Positions 1 through 10,538 of a DNA stretch of 64,000 nt are shown in pieces. Under the pieces are notes generated by a model. The model saw nothing but the letters and a program-made list of their open reading frames with translations. It was not told the DNA's origin and searched no databases. The DNA lies in the NCBI GenBank assembly GCA_965216255.1, contig OZ244148.1, positions 186,001 through 250,000 of the forward strand, in the 5' to 3' direction. The stretch is from G965216255 sp965216255 (GTDB lineage: Bacteria > Bacteroidota > Rhodothermia > Rhodothermales > Bin80). The position numbers were made by a program, and so were the translations under genes. The first letter of the stretch is position 1, and each line of letters starts with the position of its first letter.

Positions 1-846
1 CCGTTGCGCCACCTGTGTGGGTGGCAACGTTAAGACCGGGTTCCAAGCGAGGCGACCTTTTCACGCGCATTCGCAGAGTTTGCCGTGACTAGTCTGCCAG
101 ATCAGATGCATCGTGCGCTGATTGAATCGTGCTACGAGGATGAGGTAGTTGGGCATATCTCCCGTGATTCGACGGTGATTCAAGCTCGCGAGTGCCCTGC
201 TGCGAAGGAGCCGGCGCCTGCCAAGCGCAAGCCTGGGCGAGCGCGCAAGGGGGAGCAATCTCCAAGGAAGGACCGGCGCGTCGTACGCCAGTTGGATATG
301 AGTCTGCAGGAGATGGAAGATGACCTGCCAAAGGAGTGCAACCGGGGAGCCAAGCGCAATTCCAAGGGCTACAAGCAAAGCTGGAGCGGCTACAAGCTGC
401 ACACTGATGTGGCAGACGGGGGCATACCGATTAGTTGCATCGTGACGTCCGCGTCGGTGCATGACAGTCAGGTGGCCATTCCACTGGGGGCCAAGTCCGC
501 GGAGCTGGTAACGAGTTTATACGATGTGATGGATAGCGCCTATGATGTGGAGCAAATACGCCTCCACAGCCAGCGTCTTGGACATGTGCCGATCATTGAC
601 GAGCACCCGCGTACGCGCGCTGGGAAGGAGGCGCTAAAGCGTGAGGCGAAGACCCAGCGTACGGCTGGGTCTGTAGCGCCAGCGCGCGAGCGCTACAAAG
701 AGCGTTCGACTGTCGAGCGCGTCTTTGGTCGCCTCAAAGACGAGTATAGCGCTCGTCACGTTCGTAGCAATGCGAAGGTGAAGTGTCACCTCATGTTCGG
801 TATGCTCGCGCTGACCGTAGACCAAATGGTGCGACTGCTGGGCTGA
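1..846 (+). pseudogene. IS1182-like transposase, 5' cut by window edge, in-frame TAA
   Basis: Reading frame 1 from the window edge gives LRHLCGWQR, then TAA at 31-33, then DRVPSEATFSRAFAEFA and a continuous 270-codon frame to the stop at 844-846. The order LCGW, then PSEATFSRAF, then a DDE-type core ending in STVERVFGRLKDEY fits DDE transposases of the IS1182/IS5 kind; the final E-x6-K-like block is the usual catalytic Glu region. An internal GTG or ATG after the stop could allow a shortened product of about 250 aa. A second, reversed and 3'-truncated copy at 28225-28870 has the same TAA at the same place, so the stop is older than the split between copies. Family assignment comes from motif recall and is moderately sure. 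Confidence 0.75.
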
Positions 847-1082
847 ACGAGTTCACCTAAGCGCAGAAAGGCGCCTGTCGTGCCAGGTGCACAGGATAGG
901 TATGCGTGATTGTCAGAGTTAATCGCCGAAATCTGTCTTTTCGAGCCGAAATCACTGCAACAGTTAGCGGTGTCGGAGTGCGAACATCACATCGGCATCT
1001 TTTTCCTTCAACCCATTGGGTGCACCCTGCATTGCTGCGTCGATTGCCGAAACCGACAATGCCAGCAGCACATTTATGCAAG

Positions 1083-1120
1083 AGCCTCTCACGAACATCT
1101 GAGCACAAATGAGCGTTAAG
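1083..1120 (+). repeat. Tn3-type terminal inverted repeat relic
   Basis: The segment ends in gcgttaag and contains cacgaacat and cacaaatgag. Its reverse complement matches about 27 of 33 positions of the sequence just after the Tn3-type tnpA relic at 42186-42222. The TAAG inner end and about 38-bp length fit Tn3-family ends. Its orientation is inverted relative to the copy at 42 kb. No tnpA lies beside it here. Confidence 0.5.
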
Positions 1121-1469
1121 CAGCCGAAGCTGCGCTGGATGGCGCCAGACGGCCGCGGCGAGCTTTCAAGATTCCGTTGAGGCGCTGCCGGGCTTTCGCT
1201 TTCGGGAGAACACCCGTTGCGTTGCGTACGATTGAACAGTACCATGCGCTGGCTATTCTCCGTCGGTCTGCAGATTGTTTTGGGCTACCTGGCAGGGCTG
1301 GCCATCTTTGGCCTGCTTCTTTTTTTGGCCTGGGCACTATTCTGATCCCGGTGCCTTGCCCTTTGAGGGCCGGGTCAGGATCCCTGCGCGCCTCTTACCG
1401 GCAACTGTACGTGCGAAATTTAGCCGGCGTCACCTCGGGCCTCCTGAACCCAAATTGCCGACCTGCTAA

Positions 1470-1944
1470 AGGAAGAAGGCCTCAAGGCCAGCACACCCTA
1501 CATCTACAACGTAGTAAAGGCCGCGGGCTGTGCTATACGGTCGCTTTTGGCTCTCAAGCTCTGGGGCATCGGGAGGCCTTCCCGGATCATGGCCGAGACA
1601 CTGGACGAAGGGCTGGCTCTCTTTGCTGGCCTCAATGCTATTCCGAAGCGGTCCACGCCCAGTGAATACACCGCGCGGTGCGATCCCCACTTTACCGGAG
1701 AGCCCATGCACCGCTGGTATCATGCCGCAGCCAGGCTTGGCCTGCGTCTGGGGGGTGGCCAGTCCTTGATAGGGACTTTCACACCATTCCCTATCACAGC
1801 GACGAGGCGCTGATCGAAAAACGCTATGTCAGCAAGCGTAGCCGCCGGCAACGGGGCATACTGACCATTCTGGCCCGCAATGCCGAGGCCCGCATGTTCT
1901 CCTGCGCCGACTGCACGCTGCGCAAAAAGGACCAGAGATATTAG
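1470..1944 (+). pseudogene. DDE transposase relic, frameshifted
   Basis: Frame 2 reads STPYIYNVVKAAGCAIRSLL then LKLWGIGRPSRIMAETLDEG and continues to about 1765. The sense then moves to frame 1, reading DFHTIPYHSDEALIEKRYVS and KRSRRQRGILTILARNAEAR to 1944. The first Asp of a DDE site is probably in the DFHTIPYH block. There is no start codon context, no 3' catalytic half and one clear frameshift, so this is a dead internal fragment. I recognise the style of a DDE transposase but cannot name its IS family. Confidence 0.5.
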
Positions 1945-2257
1945 CCAAGACGCACATCCCATGCTTCCAAATCCCGGCTTCCAAGGGGTGTTCGGGCGAG
2001 CGGTCAGGCTGGACCGCAACCGGATCGGGGCAATGCATACTAAGGACGTCTATTTGCGGCTGGACAGAACAATACTAAACACCGCCATACCACCACCGGT
2101 ATGCGCGCCTGAATTCACTAACTCCAGCACCAAGTAATCCCGTTATTGTCTACGTACAGAGCCATTATTGAAATCCCTCCCGCGAAACCTGAGTTAACAG
2201 ACATGGTAATTGCCCCGTGGATCTTTCGGTTCGTTGGCGCCACGAGACTTTATCGCA
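1945..2257. other. Gene-less stretch
   Basis: No frame here resembles a known family and no strong hairpin or promoter was seen. It presumably holds the upstream region of the secreted-protein gene starting at 2258. Confidence 0.5.
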
Positions 2258-2403
2258 ATGGTTGGCCAGTCCTGCAGTAAAGCAGCTATTCGTTCTTGGG
2301 TTGGGCTTCTGATTGCTGCAGGCTCTGTAATTGGTCCTGGATTACCGTCTTCAAGAGCGCAGGCGTCGCTCGACCTAAAGTGGCTTCGAAGCGTCTGGTA
2401 TAG
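2258..2403 (+). pseudogene. 5' fragment of T9SS beta-propeller gene, split by IS3
   Basis: An ATG at 2258 opens a 48-codon frame with a good signal peptide: a charged start, the hydrophobic stretch WVGLLIAAGSVIGPGLPS, and SRAQA as a likely cleavage region. It then reads SLDLKWLRSVW and runs into the left end of the IS3 element at 2404. The paralogue at 5663-7489 has the same layout (signal peptide, a short AQ-type cleavage site, then a WIVHGW block) before its first propeller repeat. I therefore read this as the N-terminus of the gene whose remainder is at 3712-5324. Confidence 0.7.
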
Positions 2404-2470
2404 TGTACCCCAAATTCTGGACAGTAGTTTAAGATAGAATCCTGCCTCTTAAATCGAGGTACACGTCACG

Positions 2471-2755
2471 ATGAAACGGAAATCGTACGCCGCCGCATTC
2501 AAGACTCGAGTGGCCGTGGAGGCCATACGAGGTGAGCAAACCATCAGCCAGATTGCCGCCCGCTTCGAGGTGCACCCCAGCCAGGTGAACCTGTGGAAGA
2601 AGCAGGCGCTTCAGCACTTGATGGATGCCTTTTCCACGCGTCGTGGCAAGGCCAAACAACAAGAAGAGGTACTTAAGGATGAATTGTATGGCCAAATCGG
2701 GCGCCTCAAGGTGGAACTGGACTGGTTAAAAAAAAACTTCGGTTCACTCTCTTGA
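2471..2755 (+). CDS. IS3-family transposase OrfA
   Basis: The 94-aa product begins MKRKSYAAAFKTRVAVEAIR and has an N-terminal helix-turn-helix (TISQIAARFEVHPSQVNLWK, about residues 24-43) followed by a leucine-rich coiled region near the C-terminus (about 60-90). This is the DNA-binding OrfA of IS3 elements, which recognises the terminal repeats and is normally joined to OrfB by frameshifting. The frame ends after a run of nine A at 2728-2736. OrfB lies in the +1 frame relative to OrfA, not the -1 frame usual for IS3. Slippage on the A9 tract or a one-base indel would explain this. Confidence 0.88.
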   Translation: MKRKSYAAAFKTRVAVEAIRGEQTISQIAARFEVHPSQVNLWKKQALQHLMDAFSTRRGKAKQQEEVLKDELYGQIGRLKVELDWLKKNFGSLS

Positions 2756-3677
2756 AGAGAAGCGGCGCATGGTGGAGCCAGATCACGGTCAGTTGAGCAT
2801 AGAGCGACAGTGCGAGCTACTGGGCCTGGCCCGCTCCAGCGTGTATTATCAACCCGTCGGTGAGACGTCCTATAATCTGCAGTTGATGCGCGTCATAGAC
2901 GAAGTCTACACGGCCCACCCCATGCTGGGCGTACGACGCATGACGCATATGCTTCGGCGCGAGGGTCACGCTGCGGGTCACAAGCGGGTCTATAGGCTGA
3001 TGCGCCTTATAGGGCTACAGGCTATTTATCCGAAGAGCTGGCCCCGCGTGGGCCCGGGGCCAGCTCTTCGGTATCCCAACCTATTGAAAGGGCGGCACAT
3101 AGACCGTCCCAATCAGGCCTGGTGCAGTGACATCACCTACATTCGGATGGACCGAGGATTTGCGTATCTGGTCGCAGTCATGGACTGGTAGAGCCGTTAC
3201 ATACTATCGTGGACGCTATCCAACACACAAGACGCGAGTGTCTGCGTGGAGACCTATAAGGACGCACTTGCGATCAGCCAGCCCGAGATCTTCCACTCGG
3301 ACCAAGGGTCACAGTTTACCAGTGAAGAGATGACATCGCTGTCGAAACGTGCCGGCATCCGGATTTCGATGTGTGGTCGTGGCCGGTGCTACGACAACAT
3401 TCTGATTGAGCGACTGTGGCGCAGCGTCAAGTACGAGGAGGTCTACCTCAACGAATATGCGAATCTGCGGCAGGCACGGCAGCGCCTGGGAGGCTACATT
3501 AGCTTCTACAACCACAGTCGTCCGCACCAGAGCCTTCGGTACCGAACCCCATCCGAAGTCTATCACGGCCATTCAGGACCCGACCCAGCGATGGCTATAA
3601 CCCACACGACAACCACATGCCCACTGGGACCAACATGTCCCGCCATCACCCACAACCCTGGCAGTTCTCTATCTTAA
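2730..3677 (+). pseudogene. IS3-family transposase OrfB with in-frame TAG
   Basis: Frame 3 opens just inside the A9 tract and reads LEEKRRMVEPDHGQLSIERQ from 2751. It carries the rve integrase fold: first Asp in WCSDITYI, second Asp in FHSDQGSQFTS, and the Glu in ERLWRSVKYEEVYL. An amber codon at 3189-3191 replaces the Tyr of the conserved DWYSR block, so a normal ribosome would stop before the second Asp and the Glu. The same amber is present in the reversed relic at 25123-25125. Without readthrough the product is inactive. ATG at 2769 could start a separate 140-aa product. Confidence 0.85.
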
Positions 3678-3711
3678 GTCAAGCGAAATCCTGTCCAACG
3701 ATTGGGGTACA

Positions 3712-5324
3712 CCTCATGGGAAGGTGAAGAGCACATCCCACTTGCCATCGATGTCAACGCAGAGGGCGATGTTTACGTGACAGGAAGCGCGAGCCATGGC
3801 ACTCCCTTTCTTGCGTTAATTGATTCCGAAGGAAATGAGAAGTGGCTCCGGCGTCTGTCAATTGAAGACTGGGGTGCGGAATGGTCCCTACCATCGTACC
3901 GCGATTACATGGCAGGATACCGGGTGGTCACGCATGACAGGCATGTCTTTACCATTGAGGGTCCAACAACTTTGCTCGATTCGGGGCAACCAGGGACAGG
4001 CGGATATGCCATCGTCAAATATACTGCTGAAGGAGATCTGAGCGCCGTGACACCGCTTGGGAATATCAGAACGACTTGGCCGGGTTACATTACCAACATT
4101 GGTGTTGACCGAAATGGCTATGCCTATGTTAGTGGCACGTTTGCGGGTAGTTTGTTTACCGGGGAGCACAAGCTTCTTTCTGAGCGCGCGTTGCCACCCC
4201 ATGAGGATGCTAGGTGGTCGGATGTCTTTGTCGCCAAGTATGCGCTAGACGGTACGCTTGTTTGGACCCGCCGCCTGGGAGGTCCAGGAGGAGACAGGAC
4301 GGGAGAATTTCCGCTCTATTTTGAAGGGCACGGCCAACCTTCGTGGAATCGGTCTGCCATGGCCGTAAGTGATGACGGCAACGTATTTCTTGACTTTCAC
4401 ACTTACGGTGGGGCTCTGCTTTCTGGCCCTGGAAAGAGTGTGCTAGTGTCTCCACGGGAAAGCGCACTGGTGTCGCTGAACGCTGACGGCGAGTTGCGGT
4501 GGGCTCGAACTGAGCAGGAATTGGGCATTCCCGGCCACACCGTGCAGCAGCGACTGGCCGCGGATCCAGACGGCAATGTAGTAGCGGTCTGGTCCTGGTC
4601 TGAACGCGGGGGTGAATTCAATGAATCCTACCTCTTGAAGTTTTCCCGCGACGGCCAACTGATATTCATGGATAGGTTCAACGATGGTGAGGGCGACATT
4701 GCGGAATTGGCAACGGATGCACGTGGTTACATCTACCTGGGAGGTACGTTTGACTCAAATTCGCTGCGTATTGGCTCGCATTCTCTGAACCGATACAGAA
4801 CGGGTTACAATACTGATGCATTCGTAGGCTGGTTCGACGGCGCCGGGATGCTGCAAGGATTAGTGCATGTCACCGGTCCCGGTAATCAGTATATAGGAGG
4901 TCTAAGCGTGGGCCATCCGGGAGACCTTTACATAGCCGGAACCTTCACGGATCAGGTGATCTTGGGAACAGATACTTTGGTGACCGATCACCCCCACGGG
5001 GTGTTTGTTGCCAAGTACGGAACTACCATTACCGACAGGCAAGATGCTGCAGATGTACCCGAAACCGTCGTGCAACTTGCCAACTATCCGAATCCGTTTA
5101 TTGAGCGGACAAGAATCGAATTCTGGCTGCCTCAGCGTAGTGACGTGCGCCTTACGGTGTACGACGTTCTTGGCCGGCACGTGTCTTTGCTCGTGAATCA
5201 GCCGTTGCCGCGTGGACGGCACGGAGCCATATTTGAAGCTGCGACGAGGCCACCGGGTATGTATTTCTACCGGCTCGAAGCAGGGGGTGCAAATACAATA
5301 GGTCGCATGCACCTGACGCGTTAA
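3712..5324 (+). pseudogene. Secreted beta-propeller protein with T9SS sorting domain, 5' end displaced by IS3
   Basis: The frame is open from inside the IS3 right end to TAA at 5322-5324, about 536 codons. It contains SBBP-type propeller blades (DVFVAKYALDGTLVWTRRLG, GYIYLGGTF and similar blocks) and a C-terminal type-A T9SS domain starting NYPNPFIERT, with VYDVLGRHVSLLV and GMYFYRLEAGG. Such proteins are exported by Sec, cross the outer membrane by T9SS and are anchored or released. Its signal peptide is now cut off at 2258-2403. The TTG at 3702 inside the IS could only give a leaderless product. The paralogue follows directly downstream. Confidence 0.8.
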
Positions 5325-5662
5325 GACCTTGCCTGGCTAAATACCCGACCCGTTGCAAAATTAGGTGGACAGGCTTTGTGAAAAACTATGCGAGGGCATA
5401 TCTGAAGCGAGTGGCATCACGGTCGGCCGTATTCCGCCGGGCAGTCGCAGGCAATCAAATGGCTGTAACGCTCGTCTCCAGACTCGTATCTAGTGGGACC
5501 GGTAACCATGACGTTGTGCTCAATGCCGCAGGACGGCGGCCTCAGAGCCTGCTGAACCCGTGCTGCAGATGGGCATTTGGCGAACTCATCCGACACGCCA
5601 CGCCTAGATGGAAGCATGGTGGGACTTCAAAAACTGATCGGCAAGGCTTCGACCTCTTTTCG

Positions 5663-7489
5663 ATGGATTGGAAACACGCCCTTGCCGGTGCCATGCTGGT
5701 AACTCTTGTTCTGGCGGTGGGCAATGGCGCGGCCGCGCAATCCACGCAGGTAGCCGAGTGGATTGTACACGGATGGGTGGCTCCAGGCTCAAGCGGAACC
5801 GAGACGGTCCATTTTATTCCGTACGATATGGATTTTGGGGCAGATGGCGACATCTATGTTACCGGCCGGGTTGGCGTGGAGGCAGATGGCGTTGTTCATA
5901 TGGGTGCGATACAGTACAATCCAGAGGGCGGATCCATATTCATCGCACGCATCGCCGCGGAAGGCACTGTGCGCTGGATACGTCGCAGTATACCAGAGGA
6001 ATGGGGCGACGCCTGGCAGCCAAGCATACCTGGATATTGGAGACGATCTTGGAACCGGCTTCGCGGATTTAATGTGGTCCAACGCGGCAGCAGCGTTTAT
6101 ACGAATGAAGGACGGAATGAAGATGCCGCGCTGCCAGCGCCGGGTTTTTACGGCGGCATGGCCGTAGGAGTTTACACTTCATCCGGCGAGCACGTGCGGA
6201 GCATACCTGTAGGCGGGATGAAAAGGCCAGGCCGTCCTGCAGGTGAAGCCATCAGCGTTGGGGCGGACAGGAACAGCAATCTGTATATCGTTGGCAATTT
6301 CGGCGTCTTGATTGACACGCTTTTTGCCGGCGTCCACTTGCTTGAAGCATACGAATCGGCGGACCCGTACTCACCCTGGCGAGCGACCACGATATTCTTG
6401 GCCAAGCATGCAATGGATGGAAGTGTGGAATGGACTAGGCGCTTCGGCGGTCCGCACTGGGGTAAACTTACTAATTCTCATTACTCCTACGATCACGCAC
6501 GAGGCACCTTCACGGTAGACAGCTATGGCAATACTTACCTTGCCGGCAGTTTCGGCCAAAACTCCATACTTGGGGAGGGGCAGCCGAATGAGTTCATCAT
6601 GGCCGATAACGACGTGGCATTTTTGTCCTTGGATGAGGCGGGGAACCTTCGATGGGCGCTGACCAGAACGGAACTAGGTATAGGATCAACCGCGCTATTT
6701 CCGGTTGGTTTGGCTGTTGATGCCGAAGAAAACCTGGTGGTAACTTGGAAAGACTTCCGTTCCTTCCCGGGCCTACACGGTGAGTTCCTCGTGACCAGGA
6801 TCTCGGCGGAGGGCAACCTATTGTGGACGCGGCAGATTGAGCACGCTGGCATTTTTCACCAGTTTCTGGATCTTGCCACCGATAAACGAGGCCACGCTTA
6901 CGTTGTTGGAGTATTTTCACGGTCGGTTTCCATTGAAAGTATCACTCTCACATCTCCGCAGGATCTGCAGCCTGACGGCTATATTGCCCACTTTGATGCA
7001 GACGGTAAGCTGCTTCGTGTGCTGCAGGCTTCAGGATTGGGTTCCCAATATTTCCAGACAGTTGCCACGAGCCCGTCAGGTGATGTATTCGTAGCTGGCT
7101 TGTTCGAAGGAACGCTCGCACTAGGATCTGATTCCTTGGTGGCAAGGGGAAGTGCGGCATCCGATATGTTCATTGCAAAGTACGGAGCGATTAGCACGCG
7201 ATTGCGGTTGCCACTGGAGGTACCTGCTGCGCTTTCGCTGACACCCAATTATCCGAATCCCTTCTGGGAGTCGACGTCATTTACGTACTCACTTCCGTCT
7301 CGAGCGCACGTTCGGTTGAGGGTCTTCGACATCTTGGGCCGCCAAGTATCTACGCTCGTTGATCAGCAGATGGATCCCGGAACACACACTGCTACCTTCA
7401 GTCCTGCCGCCGTTTCAAGCGGTACCTATTTCTACCGACTAGAGGCTTTGGGCCAGGTTCAAACTGGGCGGATGATACGCGCGAGGTAG
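5663..7489 (+). CDS. Secreted beta-propeller protein with T9SS sorting domain
   Basis: I start at ATG 5663 because it gives a clean signal peptide (MDWKHALAGAMLVTLVLAVG then AAAQS); the longer upstream frame has no such character. The 608-aa product has SBBP propeller blades through the middle (for example TIFLAKHAMDGSVEWTRRFG) and a C-terminal T9SS type-A domain from about residue 528: NYPNPFWEST, VFDILGRQVSTLVDQ, GTYFYRLEALG. It is a paralogue of the split gene just upstream and of 42720-44465. Its likely role is a cell-surface or released adhesive/sensory propeller; the ligand is unknown. It ends in TAG immediately after the sorting domain. Confidence 0.85.
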   Translation: MDWKHALAGAMLVTLVLAVGNGAAAQSTQVAEWIVHGWVAPGSSGTETVHFIPYDMDFGADGDIYVTGRVGVEADGVVHMGAIQYNPEGGSIFIARIAAEGTVRWIRRSIPEEWGDAWQPSIPGYWRRSWNRLRGFNVVQRGSSVYTNEGRNEDAALPAPGFYGGMAVGVYTSSGEHVRSIPVGGMKRPGRPAGEAISVGADRNSNLYIVGNFGVLIDTLFAGVHLLEAYESADPYSPWRATTIFLAKHAMDGSVEWTRRFGGPHWGKLTNSHYSYDHARGTFTVDSYGNTYLAGSFGQNSILGEGQPNEFIMADNDVAFLSLDEAGNLRWALTRTELGIGSTALFPVGLAVDAEENLVVTWKDFRSFPGLHGEFLVTRISAEGNLLWTRQIEHAGIFHQFLDLATDKRGHAYVVGVFSRSVSIESITLTSPQDLQPDGYIAHFDADGKLLRVLQASGLGSQYFQTVATSPSGDVFVAGLFEGTLALGSDSLVARGSAASDMFIAKYGAISTRLRLPLEVPAALSLTPNYPNPFWESTSFTYSLPSRAHVRLRVFDILGRQVSTLVDQQMDPGTHTATFSPAAVSSGTYFYRLEALGQVQTGRMIRAR

Positions 7490-8071
7490 GAGCCGCACGC
7501 GGTGCTCGGGAGTATTCCGGCCAAGTATCGCAAGCCGCGGAAGTCCAGTAGCCGCGTACTCAAGCGCATCCTGCTACTGGTAGCACTAGCTCCACCCTTT
7601 TCATTGTTTCCGATGTAAAACTGACCCGTTACTTGTTCGGATACCGCCTTCGAAGAGATTTCAGTCGGGACAGGATGCTGCCCATCGCTACCCCACTGGA
7701 CCTCGAAGGCAGCGGACATTCAATGAGTACTGCCGCATCTGATGCGGACTGGATGCTCGGCCGGGCCGGTAGCTGCTCCAAACTGTACTGGCGACCGGGT
7801 TGTAGGGCCGTTTGCACGGATTCGTCCGGCCCCGTAACTTGCGCTCAATGTCCGGCAGGCTATAGAGCGTAACGGCAGCCTCGGTGTTCGGCCAAAAATG
7901 CACTAGCCGTTAATGTGTTGCTCGGAATGCGGGTTGAAAGGCCTGGCTGTTTCGTGGAGTACTTGCAGAAGGGCCGCAACCTTGGGCAGCATGATAGAAT
8001 GTATTTGGCAATTGCAGGCACCCCACCCTGCTTCACTTCATAATCGCGCATGAGCTCGCAGCGGGGCTTCT
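7490..8071. other. Gene-less stretch
   Basis: About 580 bases between the propeller gene and the GHKL ATPase. Both strands carry only short frames without recognisable motifs, and I see no transposase relic here. The promoter of the next gene should lie at its right end. Confidence 0.5.
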
Positions 8072-10279
8072 ATGGAACAGCTGGTCATCAGAACAAAAGT
8101 GGAGCTGGAGGGGACTCGGCGCCTTATCCAGGATTCCAGCTTCGCCATACGTGATGTTTACGATGCGGTCGTCGAACTGGTCACCAATGCCGACGACCGC
8201 TACCAGGTCCTCAATATTGCAGGTTGGATCGAAATAGAACTGGTGAGGCGCCGCGTAAAAGGGGATCCAACCACGCTTTACGTGCGCGACTTTGCCGACG
8301 GTATGACATCTAGTGCCATGGTGCAGAAAATTGGCAGGACAGGTGGCCGGATTAGCGGCCTTGAACGTGGCCTCGCGGTTCGCGGTACAAACTCACGGGG
8401 AGCGAAAGATGTCGCGGCTCTGGGAACGGTCACGTTCGAGTCGATCGCGGTCGATGGCAATTTGCACAAGTGCAGAATAACACCCCATTTCGATTTTGAG
8501 CTGTTCGAGTCCGCGGCCCCTGGACCAGAGGATAGAAGACGCCTGGGTATTCGCAGCGGAACAGGCACGATGGTGACGCTGGAGCTGAATTCGAGATGCA
8601 GGATTCCCCGCGCTGACCTCTTGCGGAGGAATCTGGGCAGGCTCGTAGCCCTTAGGGACATCCTTGCCGATGCGCGGAGGCAAATCATCCTCAAGGATGA
8701 TCGGGAATTATCGATCCGCGTTGCTGCGCCGGGTCTTGCGGGGACGGTTCGGCACAAGAAGACGTTTGAAGTTCCCGGATATCCTGGAGCGACGGCAAAG
8801 CTCGCGATACGACGCACGAGCGAAGTAATCGAGCCCGAGCAATATCGATTTCGACGCGGAGGCATTCTGATCAAGTCCCGTCATGCCGTTCACGAAGCGA
8901 CGCTGTTTGACAAGGACCTCGAATCAGATCCGCATGCTCTCAGATTCTTTGGCCGTCTGGCCTGCGACCACATAGATTTCTTGTGGAACCAATTTGATCA
9001 ACGCGTGGAGGAGCGGGCAGAGCCTGATCCCCGCAACCCGATACCGATTCTTGATCCGTCAAGAAGGTCGGGGCTGACTCGAGATCATCCGTTTGTTAAG
9101 GCGCTGTTCGCCGAGGCGCTCAAGCGTCTCCGCCCCCTGGTGGAAGAGGAAAGGGATCGGGCAGAGAAAGAGCGCGCCACGGTGGAGAGCGCGTCCACAC
9201 GGAAGCGTCTGGCGACGCTCGAGCGGGCTGCGACGCGCTTTATGGAGGATCGCGCCGGCCTTGACCAGGAAGCATCACGCGAGCCGGGAAGCGTGAAGGG
9301 CGGGCTATTCAAGGAGAAAGGCTACAGTCTGAGCCCGCCTTTCGCCCAGATCGTGAAAGGGCACTCTATCCCCTGCTGTCTGCGCATTAGACAAAGCGTG
9401 TTTCCGGAAATTGAAAGCGGGGCAACTGTCCAGGTTGACTGCCTTACAGATGAAGTCACCACCAGCAGGCGCTTCGCGCCGCTGGAGTCGCACTCAACGG
9501 AAATGGACATCTTGCAGGCAATGTGGAAACTGAAGGGTGTTCGCCCAACAGCAGCCACGGGAATGACCGTCAAGGTAGGCCCCATAACAGCAGAGTGTGC
9601 CGTCGAGGTGCTTGAGTCCGAGGCGGAGCGCTTCAAGGAAATTCACACGCTGTGTTTTCAGAGAAATAGTTACAACCTGGCGCTAGGCGGCAAAAAGAAG
9701 CGTGTCAGGGTTCTGGCTCCCACTAGGATCATCCCTGAGCCTGTGCGCCTCGATATTGCTGTGGACAACAGCCGGTTCCGTGTGTCCGGCGACCCAATAC
9801 TTTCACCGCGGGAGGAGCTCGGCGTTGCGATCTGTGACCTTCGCGTGGCGGTAACCGGTACGCAAGAGACAGAAGGCATTTTGACGGCTAGCACCGCAGA
9901 CATGCAGACTTCGGCCAAGCTTCTTGGCACGCAGCCGTTCGGGGATGGCATTAGAATCAAGCTTGAGGACATCAGCCTTGGGGATCAGCGGTATCGGTGG
10001 AGACAGAATGTGTTCGAAATAGCAGCCCGCCACCCAGCGCTTCGAAGGTATCTGGGCGCGCCGCCAAAGTTTGATGGACAGGATGAAAAGCATTTTCGGG
10101 CCGTCCTTGCGGAAGTCATTGCCGAAGCGGTATGTGCCCGGCTCGTAGCTGAAAGTGTGCGCAGTAACCCGGAAGAGTACGCAGACGCCGACTGGAGCCA
10201 GTTCTATGCTGAATACAGCCGTTTGAGCACGAGCTTTCTACCGGACGTCCACAAGATTCAAGTGCCTGGCGAGGGTTAA
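8072..10279 (+). CDS. GHKL-fold (HATPase) ATP-binding protein
   Basis: The 735-aa product has the Bergerat fold at its N-terminus. The N box is AVVELVTNADD (Glu35, Asn39), the G1 box is DFADGM (73-78) and the G2-like loop is RGTNSRGAKD (104-113). This set is shared by MORC, Hsp90, MutL and many phage-defence ATPases. Residues about 350-400 are charged and probably helical (LVEEERDRAEKERATVES). The C-terminal half has no motif I recognise. It stands alone, 2.5 kb upstream of the TrlF/AlbA_2 operon with relics between, so a defence role is suggested by neighbourhood only. ATP binding is likely; the effector activity is unknown. Confidence 0.75.
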   Translation: MEQLVIRTKVELEGTRRLIQDSSFAIRDVYDAVVELVTNADDRYQVLNIAGWIEIELVRRRVKGDPTTLYVRDFADGMTSSAMVQKIGRTGGRISGLERGLAVRGTNSRGAKDVAALGTVTFESIAVDGNLHKCRITPHFDFELFESAAPGPEDRRRLGIRSGTGTMVTLELNSRCRIPRADLLRRNLGRLVALRDILADARRQIILKDDRELSIRVAAPGLAGTVRHKKTFEVPGYPGATAKLAIRRTSEVIEPEQYRFRRGGILIKSRHAVHEATLFDKDLESDPHALRFFGRLACDHIDFLWNQFDQRVEERAEPDPRNPIPILDPSRRSGLTRDHPFVKALFAEALKRLRPLVEEERDRAEKERATVESASTRKRLATLERAATRFMEDRAGLDQEASREPGSVKGGLFKEKGYSLSPPFAQIVKGHSIPCCLRIRQSVFPEIESGATVQVDCLTDEVTTSRRFAPLESHSTEMDILQAMWKLKGVRPTAATGMTVKVGPITAECAVEVLESEAERFKEIHTLCFQRNSYNLALGGKKKRVRVLAPTRIIPEPVRLDIAVDNSRFRVSGDPILSPREELGVAICDLRVAVTGTQETEGILTASTADMQTSAKLLGTQPFGDGIRIKLEDISLGDQRYRWRQNVFEIAARHPALRRYLGAPPKFDGQDEKHFRAVLAEVIAEAVCARLVAESVRSNPEEYADADWSQFYAEYSRLSTSFLPDVHKIQVPGEG

Positions 10280-10538
10280 GCCCGCGTGCGCTTTCACGAC
10301 CCAGACTGGCATTGAGCTGCGTTTTCGGCGCATCGGCAGGCTGCATGTCTGTGAGCGGCCGGGTAGACACGTTCCTGCAGGTAGTTGATTCCGCCTGCTC
10401 CGGTAGCTTGCGCGGGCCAGATGGCGCCCACGTGTTGGGCGCGGTGGATGTTGCCCAAGATTGGTCTCGCTGAGAAGAGGGAGTTGCGTTCGCTCTTTCG
10501 CCGCGTACCTCACGCGCAGCGCTGCGCGGCCCCTATGG

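Larger units (their letters stand above)
2404..3711 (+). mobile_element. IS3-family insertion sequence
   Basis: The 1308-bp element is bounded by imperfect inverted repeats: tgtaccccaaattctggaca at the left and the reverse complement tgtaccccaatcgttggaca at the right. It holds the usual orfA and orfB in the same direction. It interrupts a secreted-protein gene (2258-2403 and 3712-5324). I see no matching short direct repeat at the two flanks, so a small rearrangement may have followed insertion. A 5'-truncated reversed relative lies at 24605-25428. Confidence 0.9.
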
